From positions 1,442,988 to 1,506,987 of the forward strand of contig FJOG01000010.1 in the NCBI GenBank assembly GCA_900073065.1: a DNA stretch of 64,000 nt, given 5' to 3'. The notes under the pieces are model-generated. The model saw only the letters and a list, made by a program, of their open reading frames with translations, was not told the DNA's origin and searched no databases. Source of the DNA: Phialocephala subalpina. Lineage: Eukaryota > Ascomycota > Leotiomycetes > Helotiales > Mollisiaceae. A program made the translations under genes and the position numbers. Within the stretch, counting starts at the first letter, position 1, and each line of letters begins with the position of its first letter. This document shows positions 24,901-36,916 of this stretch, in pieces.

Positions 24901-25618
24901 TTAGCTCAAAAACTGGAATTCCCACTTCGGTTCCACCCAGTCTGGAAAGCGCAATTTGGTATCATCAGCATTCGCTCGAAGCCGCAACTTCCGGTCCGAG
25001 ACGAGCATTGCATTCATGAAAAGCCCGTCCCAGAGAAAAGTGACTTCCCGGACACCTCTCATCGATGAGAACAGATGCTCGGTAGACAGATCATACCCAT
25101 AGAAAATAAGCTCGGACGGTACCACAACCCTTTGAATCATATTGAGCTAGTCGTGGTTGATTTATCTGCTGATGCACTCGAGCTCCGCGCACTCGGTTGG
25201 CGCGTAGTAATCGCGATAATACGACCTGAGGAAGACGTTTCAAGATTGCCGAGGTACTTCCCATCTATCGATGAGCGCTTGCCGATGAAGGGGGTATCCA
25301 GAGTAAAGTTGAAATATCCTAGACACGAAGGGAAATTGCCAGGCGAAGGAGCGTGTAGAACGTCAGTACTCGGCTCTTGATTCTCGTGAAACATGAAGGA
25401 TGGCGGGGACTGGTGTGAGGCTTCAATACAACATCGGCGATGAAGTTATCGCTACGCATCTTGTCTTGCCAATCGCATATGATGAAGTCGACATTTCGAG
25501 GACGTATTGTCAAGATGTAAATATGCACGCGAAGCTCTGCGGGAAGGTGACGAGAGGATTCGAATGAGTTGGTTGGATCCGATGGAAAATTTGTCGCAGA
25601 TGGTAAACTGGAAGACAT
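24901..25618 (-). pseudogene. 2EXR-domain family gene, frameshifted
   Basis: The start (MSSSLPSATNF at 25618) leads to HLPAELRVHIYILTIRPRNV, the 2EXR signature of fungal F-box-like proteins. In the expected continuation the line moves between frames: ILHVSRESRAEY in a second frame near 25410, LTFYTLLRLA back in the first, then YFNFTLDTPFI in a third near 25320. A last piece (GVREVTFLWDGLFM) ends at 24901. The changes lie too close together for introns, so this is a decayed copy or badly called sequence. The family has no defined function. Confidence 0.6.
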
Positions 25619-26323
25619 GATGTAAAGTATTCGCCGATACAGAATATCAAGCCAGGATTTTATCTTCAACAACGGAGGTAATATTTCTCCGTGCCTGGGA
25701 CTTCCCATACTATTTTAGTTCTCGAGCCTCCATGAGAATATAACTAATAACTGCATTCAAGACAGCCGTGTCAGGTCATATCCATTGACTGCAAGAGGCG
25801 GAGTGCGGTGCAATGACTGAAAAAAAGGCAGTGACGAGGAGATGAAATGCAAAACCACGAGACAAAAACACGCTCACCGACGGCAAGAAGGGAACCCCTG
25901 GCGCTAGAGATTCGCGACGATACTCAAAATGTGGCAAATGCATTCGAAGAAAACCAAAATCGCGTTGAAGGCGATGAAGGCGATGAAGGCGCGGAGAAGG
26001 AGGAGGAGGAAGTGGCAAGTCCGACGACCCGCAGTCACGTGCCAGACTAGCGCGCAATTTGATGTCAAGCCAAGAAGATCTCCATCAACCTTTCCCCAAC
26101 TTTACCATCTAAGAGCCTCCTCTAACCACGACGCTGCTCGAGAATGAGACCAATGACCGCATCGTGAGGCTGTGGGCACGAAGGTACCAATGTGGTTCCA
26201 GCGGCACAGCATTGACTTCATAACATGGACTGTCCTGCACAAGGTAAAGGGTGAAAACTCACCAAGTTCAAATGCCTCTTGAACTCCTTCTCCTCTCAAT
26301 CCAGTAGCAGATATCACCTCAAT
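25619..26323. other. Intergenic
   Basis: 705 bp between divergently placed broken genes. A purine-rich, GAAGGCGATGA-like low-complexity stretch lies at 25965-26015. No gene is supported. Confidence 0.4.
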
Positions 26324-26986
26324 ATGCATTACAGTCTCCTCACAAGTATAGCCGTCCTGGCTCTTTCACCTCTCGTCTCTGCCGACTGCACGAACTTCAC
26401 CAATGTACGATGGCTCTCTGACGACGCCTATGACTTCTCGAACGAATTCGAGCAGGTTGTCGAAATCCTGGCCTGTCCTAAAGCAGATAACAAGACCTGC
26501 ACGTTCACGAGAAAGACGTACGACCTGACCATTCCCCGCGAACTCAACATATCTGCCTCAGCAGCCGACGTCGATAACATCTTCTACCTTGCATCACAAG
26601 CGTACGGAGCATGGCCTGCGAACTACACCAGAGATCCATTCATAACGAGAAACACGACAGTCAGCACCCTGAACAGCCGCATGGTATCCGATACCTTGTT
26701 GGAAGTTGAACCTGGGAAGAACAGGTCTCTGCTCTAGAACCCGTTCATGCGATACAGTTTTGGAATTCTGGGTGGGTGCTCGAATGCCAGCTTGAACGGT
26801 GTTGGTGTGAGAGCTGCTGCACCGTACCTCACGAACGACACGAATAACAATACTGTGGTTGCTGGGAATTGGGGCGCCGTTACTGGCAACATCACTGGGG
26901 AAAGTGCTGCGGGAACCTTGAAGGGCAACGGGATGAACGCAGCATTTGTCGGGCTCGGTACAGTTCTGTTTGCATTTGTCCTATAG
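26324..26986 (+). pseudogene. GPI-anchored surface protein with in-frame TAG
   Basis: The N-terminus is a clear signal peptide (LLTSIAVLALSPLVSA, then DC). A secreted domain rich in N-glycosylation sites follows. An in-frame TAG at 26735-26737 interrupts RSLL and NPFMRYSFGILGGCSN. The same frame then stays open for 82 codons and ends in a Gly/Ala-rich region and a hydrophobic GPI-type tail (AAFVGLGTVLFAFVL). The two parts together make a normal GPI protein of about 220 residues. A TGG-to-TAG change fits this position. If translation stops at TAG, the protein would lose its anchor and be released. No named family is recognised. Confidence 0.65.
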
Positions 26987-27107
26987 GGTGTAGATATGGG
27001 TGTCGAGACTGTACGAGTACAAATTGGATGTTGAGATGGAATACACGATACCATGAACAAGATGTTTTCTGCAGCCTCTTCATTCCAATAAGATTTCCTG
27101 GAGACTT

Positions 27108-28252
27108 TTATATTCCTCCTTTCATCTTTGCAAATCCCATTCCTGTTGCAACAGGCGCAAAGAGCATAACAGCCACCACTTGTCCAAACGTCCATTGGTT
27201 GTCCACATACGCATTGCCAGTAGCATTGGCAAGTGCCTTCTGAATACCTCTCAATCGCAGCAGTCCCCAAAATTGAGGGATCGTCAAAGTCGGGACGAGT
27301 ACCAACACGATCGTGATGATGTATATCCTCCACTGCTCTTTGGAGATGAATGATGTTGTCCTTTTCTTCATGGTTTCAGCATGGTCTGGGAGCAGTCTCT
27401 CCCCGATGAACCAAAGTATTAAGGCAAGGCCATAGAGAGTTACAAGCAAAGATCCTGCTGCTCCAAATCCGCTCAAGACTCTCTGTTCTGCATTACTGAG
27501 AGGTTTGACCCCAGTGAGGCACAACGTCGTCAATGTATCCCACTCATCCGTAGTTATGATCGTTACTCCTCCGCCTCCAGCTCCTGTTCCGATTTGCGTT
27601 GGTCCGAAATTGCCTATCATCTGCGAGATGAAGGTATAGAAGAACAGCAACCAACAACCACAGAACAGGAAGAGGCGATAGTTGTTCTTCTCCGAGTCGA
27701 TATATGTCAAGACCACCATCGGATATAGCAAAGGCAACATGCACAGTAGTGCAACTGCCCAAGTTATCTGGACAGTGAAGCCACCGAGACCGTTGGCGCT
27801 GATGCCAAAGTCCTTGCGGACCAAGACAATAATGCATGCTATTTGTATGCTGGCTGCGAAGAAGATAGCGCATTCGAAGAAATTTTCATAACCGTCTTTC
27901 AACAATTTGCCGTGTTTCGTTGATGATTTTCTTCGAAGTGGTTCGTGGAAGGCGAGGCTGAGGGCGAAGAGAAATCCGAGTATGGATGCGCAGAAGTATC
28001 CTACCACCATCTAGGGAATTCATCAGTATCTAGAGTCGAATCAACTCATGATCCATTTGTGCTCACCCCGATTCCAGAGATGTCTGCGTTTCCGTCGCCC
28101 CAGATCGCGTTGCATATGTCGCTTTTGCAGGCTTCGAGAAGGGTAGCGTTGAATGCTGTTGTCGAGTTCAGGTCTTGAACATAACTTGCGAAGTCCGTTC
28201 GAGAGACGAGCAACGAGCAGTTCGCGAAGCTCGGTGAATTTGAATTATTCAT
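27108..28252 (-). CDS. Seven-helix integral membrane protein, unknown
   Basis: Exons 28252-28067 and 28010-27108 are joined across a 56-nt phase-0 intron, giving 362 residues. The ATG at 28252 is the first true start; the frame upstream has only a GTG. The N-terminal 60 residues carry sequons and several Cys (SFANCSLLVS, CKSDICNAIWGDG) and are probably extracellular. About seven hydrophobic helices follow, with charged loops such as HEPLRRKSSTKHGKLLKDG. The layout recalls fungal receptor-like or Pth11-like proteins, but no CFEM domain is present and I do not assign a family. It is convergent with the GPI-protein gene. Confidence 0.75.
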
Positions 28253-28689
28253 GCTTGCTGAAAATGGTGTGAAAACCTTGAGGTCGAGTTCCACCGCTTT
28301 GTGGGAAAAGGCTATGGCACTCTCCGCAAACGCGGAGAAGCCACTATGCGGGGCAGCTCTTTAAGAAGCACGTCAGGTTGCAAAAGAAAATTGTGGATTT
28401 TACGGCTTTCATTCTCCAATGAGAAATCGCAATTCTTGTTCAGCTTGCCCGGGAACTACCACACACAGAGCCGCCTCTTACGCCACGATGCCTCGCGCCA
28501 AGATGCCACTGCCCCAATCATATTGTTGCGATGAATCGTTTTCAATAGACAAGACCGCCTCTCATGCCGATCCTAAGACATGATATGATATACAGTACAC
28601 GACACACACTGGTCGGACGATAAGACCTAGCTTTCTTCCCTCCGGGAGATGGCTCAAGATTGATTGCGGGGCAGACACAAGCTGTCACG
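28253..28689. other. Divergent intergenic region
   Basis: 437 bp between two divergently transcribed surface or membrane protein genes. It should contain both promoters. No coding signal was seen. Confidence 0.4.
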
Positions 28690-29730
28690 ATGAACACCCA
28701 GCTATTTCAGTTGGTCTTTTTCGGCTGCACCTGTCTCTTGTCGTGTCAAGGCCTAGCGGCCACTCGCCCACCCACTTATCGCGACCGAAGCCAGCTACTG
28801 ATTCCCAGGCAGACGGTGTCAGGCAGCTCGCCACCAACATTCACCGTGTATACCACTGTCAGTGCTTTGGACCCGTTTCAAACTCAAGCAACCTCAACAC
28901 AGACAACATTTTCCTCCAGCACAATCACCAGATCCCCAACCTCGACTACGATCTTAACCGTCACCGTGACTGTTACTTATGTCGGACCATTCCTGCAGAA
29001 CAGTGGGTGTTCGCTGGCAAGCCAGGAGATTGTATATTGCACCTCGCTCAGCCCTGGTTTCCTGACCATGCCCTACGAAAGCAAGACTTCATGCCTTTGC
29101 TCATTTGGGGGAGAACCTTTCAATAGTGCGGTATCTATTTGTGCTCAGTACGCATCCACTGCGGATATCGGTTTGTACAGCGAGCTTGCATCCTGGGAAG
29201 GCTTCTGTAATACATTAACATCGTCGTCGCCCATTTCGAAAACGACTACACCTACTCGAACCTTCTCCTCCAGTACGGGCGGTCCCGGAACTGGAACACA
29301 ATCACCCAGTTCCTCACCAACTTCTTCCGCAACAACGCCAAACTCTTCCAATGGAATCGCAGGTACGAAGGCCCTAGTCGCCTCCTCTCAACCCTTTATA
29401 AAACAGATCCCTAACAAACACAGCCTTGACCACACCTCAACGAGCTGGTATAATCTCCGGCTGTACGATATTTGGAGTTGGTCTCGGAGGGCTGGCAGCG
29501 TGAGTACTCTCCCGCTTTATACAATTACGTTTCTAAGCCACTCCAGATATGCAGCATGTTTCAAAGGGAAACGGACCTCGACTAGTACGGAGAAAGAGAA
29601 AAAGAAGAACGATATAGCAACATCTGGCGTCGTTGCTCCCGCAGCATCGCCATTGATGCAGAAGTCAGAGTTTCCCAGTCCCGAGATTTCAGAGGACTAC
29701 CATCCCCTTCCGAAGAGGGCGACGGTCTAG
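28690..29730 (+). CDS. Single-pass cell-surface protein with Ser/Thr-rich stalk
   Basis: Exons 28690-29362, 29424-29499 and 29547-29730 join in frame to 310 residues. The true ATG is at 28690. A signal peptide (LFQLVFFGCTCLLSCQGLA) is followed by a Thr-rich stretch, a Cys-containing domain (NSGCSLASQEIVYC, SCLCSF, ICAQYAS, WEGFCNTL) and a long Ser/Thr stalk. One transmembrane helix is built only by splicing exons 2 and 3 (IISGCTIFGVGLGGLAAYAACF). The cytosolic tail is Lys-rich (STEKEKKKND). The architecture resembles fungal wall-sensor or mucin-like proteins; a sensing role is inference. Confidence 0.78.
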   Translation: MNTQLFQLVFFGCTCLLSCQGLAATRPPTYRDRSQLLIPRQTVSGSSPPTFTVYTTVSALDPFQTQATSTQTTFSSSTITRSPTSTTILTVTVTVTYVGPFLQNSGCSLASQEIVYCTSLSPGFLTMPYESKTSCLCSFGGEPFNSAVSICAQYASTADIGLYSELASWEGFCNTLTSSSPISKTTTPTRTFSSSTGGPGTGTQSPSSSPTSSATTPNSSNGIAGTKALVASSQPFIKQIPNKHSLDHTSTSWYNLRLYDIWSWSRRAGSVSTLPLYTITFLSHSRYAACFKGKRTSTSTEKEKKKNDIATSGVVAPAASPLMQKSEFPSPEISEDYHPLPKRATV

Positions 29731-30292
29731 ATGCGGCGACTGCATCATCAGAGACGAGCTACTGGTTGCGCTGCTTCGAGTGACGAGATGCCCCGGTAGT
29801 CTACTGCACGTGACATGGCGGGGTATAAGAGGGGCAGCATAGTCCTTCGATGGCTTGGGGATTGATGAGCAATGATCTAAGGTTATGCGTTAGTTGAAGG
29901 ACTTCAAATGGTCGAGGGAAATCTCAAGGCGTCCTGGGTTGCTTTGGTCGTCGAGGTCTCTCATTTTCTAGCAAGTGGCATCAAGGAGTCGCGACATGTA
30001 GATGGCTATAAACTTCTTCGCGGTCTCGCGAACGCATCTTGATATCGCCCTTATTCCTTATCTACCATACTTGCTGCCATTGTGAATCAATTCAGAACAG
30101 CTTCAGAACTACTTCCAGGTCAAAGGAAGCCGATTGGTGGTGTAGCCGCGTCGAATTGGCGCTCCGCATGAGACCTTTACTCGACCAGATCCGTATAAAC
30201 ACAACCATATCCGAGCCTCGTCCAAAATTCATTCTTCACACTCTCAATACTCACAAGAAACAACTTCATCGTTTCCTTCCTGGTTGAGTGCG
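29731..30292. other. Intergenic
   Basis: 562 bp between two plus-strand genes. No gene, repeat or RNA is supported. Confidence 0.4.
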
Positions 30293-31283
30293 ATGGTGGC
30301 AGGAAAAATTCCAGACATTGAGCTGGCCCCTGATGGACAAGATAGCGGTTTGGGTGCGCAGCCTCGTCCAGAGAGCGAAAATAATGCACGCCAAAATGGT
30401 CCCACGAACAGCGTCACAGCAGACAAAGTCGTGATTCTCAGCTTCCGAGATCTCCAGTTGAAGCGGATAGCAGAGCTTCAAGATCAGCTGCTTGCTCTAT
30501 CCGTTCAGGCAGTAATCGGGGACTCTCTGGCTCCTGATCACACAAGCAAGGTAGATCGAGCCTTGAGTGACTATGGTATGCTCTACCGGCAGCCTTACTT
30601 ATCCCGTCAAACAATCACTAATGAGGCTTCGAATAGCGGAAGCATTGAGAAACTACGAGACACTTTCAATGAACGCCATCCCAAGCATTCCCGTCGGAGC
30701 CTACTTAGTGGGTAGCCTTGCCCGAGTCGGTGCCGAGCCCCCTCGCAGCTATCGTGTGTTACTTGCTAGTAACCTTGAACGCCTCTTCCAGAAAGTCTTT
30801 GGCGTCTCGATCAGAAAGCTAGTACAAAAAATTCACTCTTTCTCTAGCGTCTTAGATGTCTTTATAAATTCCTCGCCGTCCTCGGCCGCTATTGTTTGGG
30901 GCGCTGTGCGCCTCTTAATGTCAACTGAGGCCGCTTTTGGCCCCTCCCTTGCAATTGAAGAGATAGAAAAAGTATATGGAAACTTTGGTTTCAGAGAGCT
31001 GGACCAACGCGGCAGATTGGAGAGAGCCAGAAAGCAAGCGTTTACTCAGAGACTTTTCATGGGGGTATTTGGTGGTATTGCCTTGATTGGACCAGTCCTA
31101 ATCATGAGGCTTCATGCTTCGGAGAATACGAGCCTGATAACTGTATCAGTGGCTACAATTCTGTTCGCGATAGCCTTGGCATTTGGAGCTTCTGACAGCA
31201 CGGGGAAAGATGTCTTAGCTGCGACCGCAGCATACACTGCTGTGCTGGTTGTATTTATCGGTTCGAGTAGTAGCTCTGGGTGA
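30293..31283 (+). CDS. DUF6594-like membrane protein with extra helical segment
   Basis: Exons 30293-30575 and 30637-31283 (61-nt intron, GTATGC...AATAG) give 309 residues. The first part (FRDLQLKRIAELQDQLLAL, ALSDYAEALRNYETL) and the last part (RKQAFTQRLFMGVFGGIALIG, then three hydrophobic helices ending VLVVFIG) match the fungal DUF6594 pattern as I recall it. Between them, about residues 120-195 carry LVQKIHSFSSVLDVFINSSP and AAIVWGAVRLLMS. That resembles the helical N-terminal segment (DUF7708 type) seen ahead of NACHT domains in fungal NLR-like proteins. The frame is open throughout. Function is unknown. The domain assignments are by pattern memory. Confidence 0.65.
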
Positions 31284-33315
31284 TAAGAGCCTGGAACTCT
31301 CATAGTGGGTTGGGATGCAGAGTGTTGAGCGATCAAGAAAACTTGCAGCTTTTTGCCAACGCAGAAATAGAACAGGATACTTGGGAACCATGGAGATAGC
31401 CTTTGGACACAAGGGTTTGCTACGACCAAGTTTTATCGATCCAGCGACCTGACTCTCAATATGAAGGAGCTTGGTATGCTGCGCAGAGGAGGCCTTTCCC
31501 AAGGTTGGCATAGGTGCACGTGATACTGCGGGGTAATGAGAAGTACTGGGAGTTGAACACTTGACGCTCCCTCTTCTACCAGTTCCTCGGCGCATTTAAT
31601 CTTGCCAGAAATCAATCAAAGATCTATAGACCTCTATGAGTATCACAAATTTATGTACTGAGCTCGTTATTTGACGCGATATATCAAGTGGTTCTCTACC
31701 ACTCGCGAAGACGCGATTTGAACATAGATTGCAATTACTGTTTAAAGCAATAGGAGCATTTTCAGACCCTTCCGCTAATCGGCTTTGCTCCTTAATGTGT
31801 AAGACGGAAAAGAAGGAACCCGGTAACTAGAATACTCGGGATGTACAGAAGTTTGACCACGGCCCAAGAGTACCGCTCCAAGACGCATCCCGAAGCCGGA
31901 AGCGAGAGCTTATACCCCGCCTTTGGTCAGACCCAAAGGCCAACCGGCCCTTGCACGAGCTTGGACATAATGTAATATTGCGGTGCGGACGAATAACATC
32001 CCGAATACGCAGAAAGTAAGAAAAGTAAGAGAGTATTACGCCCGGCCAAACTTTTGCGCGTATGGCGAGTAAGCAGACTGCCAGTATATAAAGAACGATC
32101 GCGCCCTCGAACTGGGGACTATTACTTTCGAAGTTTGCCTTCTTTGATCAAATGATTTCAGCCTCTGGAAAAGTACACGAATTTGTGTCCCCACACCCTG
32201 TTCCTTTTTTTGGGAAGCTCCGATCCCAAAGTCTAAATATATTGTCCGGGTATATCCAATCTCTGGGTGCATTCGACCCAACCAATCACTTTTTTGCGTA
32301 TCGGTTAATGCATTTTCAGCGCTTGCACATGATCACCAACTTCAATCTGTCGCTTCACAGCGCAAGATTATCAGATTGAAGCCTCGGCTACTTTGTTTGA
32401 TGGGATCTGTGCTACTCTTTCAACAGCGGAGCCGCTTTGCGATTACGATTAGTATCGGTCGCGATCTGGACTTTTCAGCTTCAAGAACTGAGGGCAGAAA
32501 TGCGAGTAGGGTCAGGCTCGCTTATTTTCAGGGGTCTAAGTATTCTTGGCCTGGTGCATTGCATTTCCAGCGCATGATCGTTGAAGCTGCATTCGGATGC
32601 AATCTTCGCGCATGCGTGTTCTCAGTCTCCTCCATCTGATTTGCCCCAGGGTTCGTGGTTTATCGTTGCAGCTTCAAGGTTTCACTGGTGTAAGCTTTAG
32701 CCTAAGAGTCCAAGCTCTTTGCCCCCCGGCCAAGGCGAGGTCTTATCAATCTTATCTTTTGGTAGGTGGTATCTTGTGGCACAGTGTTCGGGGTGAACAA
32801 GAAGGTAGTCTTTTTTGATGCGAAACCGCCACCACCCCAACCGCTGTTGGAAGTACACAAGCGTTGATGGATTAGTCGGATACGAAGGGACGGAATGTAT
32901 GGACAGTTCTTTGAGAATTCGGGAATCCGACCTGCCCATCCAGAGCGCTGGGCCCATCCAGAACGCTGGGCAGGTGTTATCTTTTGCAAATTGACAAGCG
33001 TTCGTCGGGTATCTTTGGCAGTATGCGCGGAAGAAGTCCGAATTAAGAAGGTGATGTACTTGCGAATATTCCTCGTTGATTCCAGAACCCAACCAGCATC
33101 CTAAACTCTATTCTACACCTTCCTAATATAACGATCAGCCAATGCCAAGGCTCGCACAGATTACAGAAATGCAGTTTGCGAACAATTACAACAGATGGCG
33201 TGCGATAACAGCCATCGTGCGCTTTATATATATCTTCCCCGGATGAAGCAGACAACGATCTTGTGCTTGTATCGTTCCTCTGCCCCTTCGCCGATTACCA
33301 TTGCTTCTGCGCAAC
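31284..33315. other. Gene-poor stretch
   Basis: 2.0 kb with only short frames in all six frames and no domain or exon chain that I can build. It includes a two-copy 18-bp tandem repeat (32934-32969) and the promoter of the OPT gene near its end. Confidence 0.45.
32934..32969. repeat. 18-bp tandem duplication
   Basis: Two adjacent copies of GCCCATCCAGARCGCTGG differ at one base. Confidence 0.8.
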
Positions 33316-36122
33316 ATGCCAGCCCCTATCGCCGACACGATCGTCCTCGGGGCGCCTGGAATCGAGGGTCACGGCGTCTCGGTTCCCAGCCATGATGCCA
33401 TCAACGAGAAGATCCGTCTCTCGACAGCCGATGTAGAGATTCGCAAAGATGGTGTGGATGTGACAGATTATGAGATCAAAGCTGCGCCACCTCTAGACAA
33501 TAGCGAAGAAAACGACTCGAACAAAGGCAGTGAGGATGTTATCATCATCACAGGTGCCGATGCGGCGCTACACCTGCTGCCGCTGCGGGACGACCACGAC
33601 CCCGCGTTAACGTTCCGAAGTCTGTTCTTGGCAACTATTCTCGCAGGTTTCCAAGCCGTCATGTTCCAGATCTATCAGGTGAGTTAGCATATCGACATGT
33701 GTGGGCTGCAGTGGTTTGCATGCTCCTTGCCCATTTACCCACCTCCACACTAACATAGGCTGATCCTCGCGCGCAGTTCAAACCAACTCTAGTCACCATC
33801 CAGGGTACTTTCATCGTTCTCATCGCCTACTTTCTCGGCAAAGGATGGGCAGCCTTTCTCCCCCGTGGTGATAAATTCGAGGCTCGATGGAGGGCGCAAG
33901 GCGGCCAGGGCAACCTTCCCACATACATCAAGGTCATCAAGTTTTTCAATCCCAGGCCTTGGAGTCTGAAAGAGCATGCAATATGCTCCATCACTGCCAC
34001 GTCCGCCTCCAACGCTGCCCCTAGTTCTACCGTGTTCGCGGCCCAAGACCTCTTCTACAACCTGCCTTTGAGCGCGACCACCGTTGTCTTGAGCACCATC
34101 TCCATTGGGCTCTTTGGCTACGGTCTTGCCGGTATCATGCGTCCCATCGCCGTTTGGCACGTCGATGCCGTCTATTGGTCTACTCTTCCCACCGTCAAGA
34201 CTCTCCAAGGACTTCATTGGCAGGACCTGAAGAACTCCAAGCCTCTCCGATACTTTTGGTACGCTTTCGGGAGCATGTTCGCCTACGAGTTCTTCCCTGC
34301 CTACATTTTCCCATGGCTCAACTCGGTCTCGATTCCCTGCCTGGCTTCAATGAAAGCCACTGGTAACACGGGAAATGTGCTCACCAACCTCTTCGGCGGG
34401 TCCATCAACAACGAGGGAATAGGACTTTTCAACTTGTCTTTCGACTGGCAATATGTAAGATGGTCTTCCTGTATCGAAGTAACAAGGCTAACTGAACCAA
34501 CCTCTTGCAGATCACTTCCTTCCAAACCTCTCTTCCTCTCAAGCTACAAGCCAATGCGGCCGCAGGGTATTTCATCTGCTATATCGCCATGCTTGGCATC
34601 TACTACTCCAATGCTTGGGGCTCCAAGTCGCTGCCATTTATGTCGACGCGACTTCTATCATCAGACGGCTCAAAGTACCCCATCGCAAAGGTGTTCGTCG
34701 GTGGTAAACTTGATAAGACCGCTTTGGCCACTTATGGTATCCCCAGTCTCAGCGGGACTTTCGCCTACTCAATGTTCATGGCAAATGCTGCCGTAAGTGC
34801 CAAGGCTCGTCAATCACCCATCATGTCAAATACTAATTATTATCTAGATCGGTGCTTTAGTTACCCACTGCGTCATCTTCTGGGGCGGTGACATCGGCCG
34901 GGCATTTAAGAACGCAAAGAAAGGCATTTATGGCGATCGACATCACGCATACATGGCCGCGAACTACAAGGAAACGCCATGGTTGTGGTATATTGCCGTG
35001 CTTGTATTCAGTTTCGTTCTTGGCCTCATCGTCGTCATCAAGGAGAACATTACCCTTCCAGTTTGGGCATACATTGTCTCGCTGCTGCTCGGAATCTTCA
35101 TCGCACCTTTCGTGAGTATACTCGCATACAAATATTGCCTACAGAAGTAGTTGGCTGATATTACTGCAGAGCACCATCCTCTACTCTCGTTTCGGTAATG
35201 GTATAGCCACGAACAACTTGTCGAAGATGTTGGCGGGTTTGATGCTTCCTGAACGCCCCGTTGGCAACATGTACTTTGCTGCTTGGTCGCACAATGTCAT
35301 TGCGAACGCGGTCAACCTGTCCAATGACTTGAAGATGGGTGAATATCGTACGTCTATTACCTCATGCTATTCGTGGACTTGAATGCTGACCATCGATACA
35401 GTCAAGATCCCACCCCGTGTCATGTTTCTTACTCAAGTCTATGGTACCATCTTGGGCGGTTTCATCAACTACGCCGTCATGATCTCCATCGTGACTGGCA
35501 ACCGCGAACTCCTCGTTGACAGCAACGGCGACTCTTCCTGGTCAGGTGCAACCATCCAATCCTACAACACCAACGCCACTTCTTGGGCTCTGGCCAAGTA
35601 CCTCTACAAAACCGGCGCTAGGTACCAAGTAGTACCGTACGGTCTTCTTTTCGGCTTTGGTGTCGTAGCCATACACCGCATCGTTGTAATTGTAAGTTCC
35701 TATCCCATACCCTGGTTGAAACCTACTACTGCCTTGCTAGTACCCTACTTCGTCTTGTCTCTCACTAACACCGAACGTAATAGTGGGTACCAAAAGTCAG
35801 GGGATTCCGCCTCGATGAGATCAACTTCCCCCAATTCATCCAATACGCTGGCTATATCCCATACAACGCCTCCCAGACTTGCGTCATCTTCAGCCAAATT
35901 ATTGCTGGATTCTTCGTTCAGTTCTATCTGAGAAACTACCGACCAAGACTCTTCAAGGACTACTCGTACCTGGTCACTGGTGCTTGGGACGGCGCCAGTC
36001 TTACGGTACTGTTCATCTTGTCGTTCGCTGTCTTCGGCGCAGGTGGTCCTTCTGTTCCCTTCCCGAGCTGGTGGGGTAACAACGTCAATGGTAACTACGA
36101 TTTCTGCCCTGTGGCAGAGTAA
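33316..36122 (+). CDS. OPT-family oligopeptide transporter
   Basis: Seven exons (33316-33678, 33777-34454, 34511-34792, 34848-35111, 35170-35347, 35402-35691, 35784-36122) join in frame to 797 residues. The cytosolic N-terminus of about 90 residues is acidic. Multiple transmembrane helices follow. Family motifs include MFQIYQFKPTLVTIQGTF, FFNPRPWSLKEHAICSITAT, GLFNLSFDWQYITSF, HCVIFWGGDIGRAFKNA and CVIFSQIIAGFFVQFY. OPT proteins import small peptides, glutathione or metal chelates with protons across the plasma membrane. The first intron could end earlier (TAACATAG), which would add six residues before FKP; I prefer the later acceptor because FKP usually follows directly. No lesions are seen. 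Confidence 0.92.
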
Positions 36123-36916
36123 GCGTACCACATTGGACATGACTAGTTTCGGTTGGAGAGCTGTGTGTTGGAAATGATTTTATATATAGCGTCGTTTATG
36201 TATTCAAATTATGATGGATCCCACCTCAATTCATAATTATCAGGACGTCTACAACCTTCACACTTTTGCGTCTAAATGCGTGCAATGAGCAGGACGAAGT
36301 CAACCATCGTTCACCACGTCCTCCCCATCTTCATGTTCGGCCAAGCGTCAAGTGACGTTCTAAGAGGCCTGCACGTGATATGGTGGGTCAATCAGGGGTA
36401 TACGCAATGGGACGCGCACTCTCCTTCGACAATTCACAGTGTTCAGGGGTAGCACGCGTCAATTGACTACCCGTGGGGCTTGTTGAAGTTCTGTTTCTTC
36501 AAATTCGTAGCACCAGGACTCCAGATCCGGCCTTCAATGACCCACAACGGTAACTTGGAATCGCTTAAAATGGCATGAGGCCACAAGGCAAGAACATTTT
36601 CACAGCGAAACTTTGCCCACGCCGCTTCATTTCGCTAAGATAATAACTTGAAAATCGTGATCTAAGTTAAATTGCAATTATAGCGCACGCAATCTATCAA
36701 TTTTTTTTTTGGAACTTTGAAAGGTGCGATTGCATCGCACTAATTATGTATAAATTGTAAAACTATTATTTTATTAATTTAACTTTGTGGGTAGTTGATG
36801 GCAAAAAGCAGACTTTTGGTGTGTAGAAGGGGTGAATTACGCTTATTAAAATGGCATGAGTGCCTGAAAACTTTTGGTCGCAGGGGCTTAGATGTGTGTC
36901 TTAGTGCCTTGCGGCC
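36123..36916. other. Convergent intergenic region
   Basis: 794 bp between the stops of the OPT and Ras-like genes. It is AT-rich at 36640-36790 and includes a T10 run. No gene is supported. Confidence 0.4.

Noticed and set aside
25776..26057. 93-residue minus-strand frame with hydrophobic end
   Set aside because: Made largely of a low-complexity purine-rich stretch read in reverse; no family look.
31430..32820. Several 60-130-residue frames in the gene-poor stretch
   Set aside because: No domain or exon chain, and similar lengths occur on both strands.
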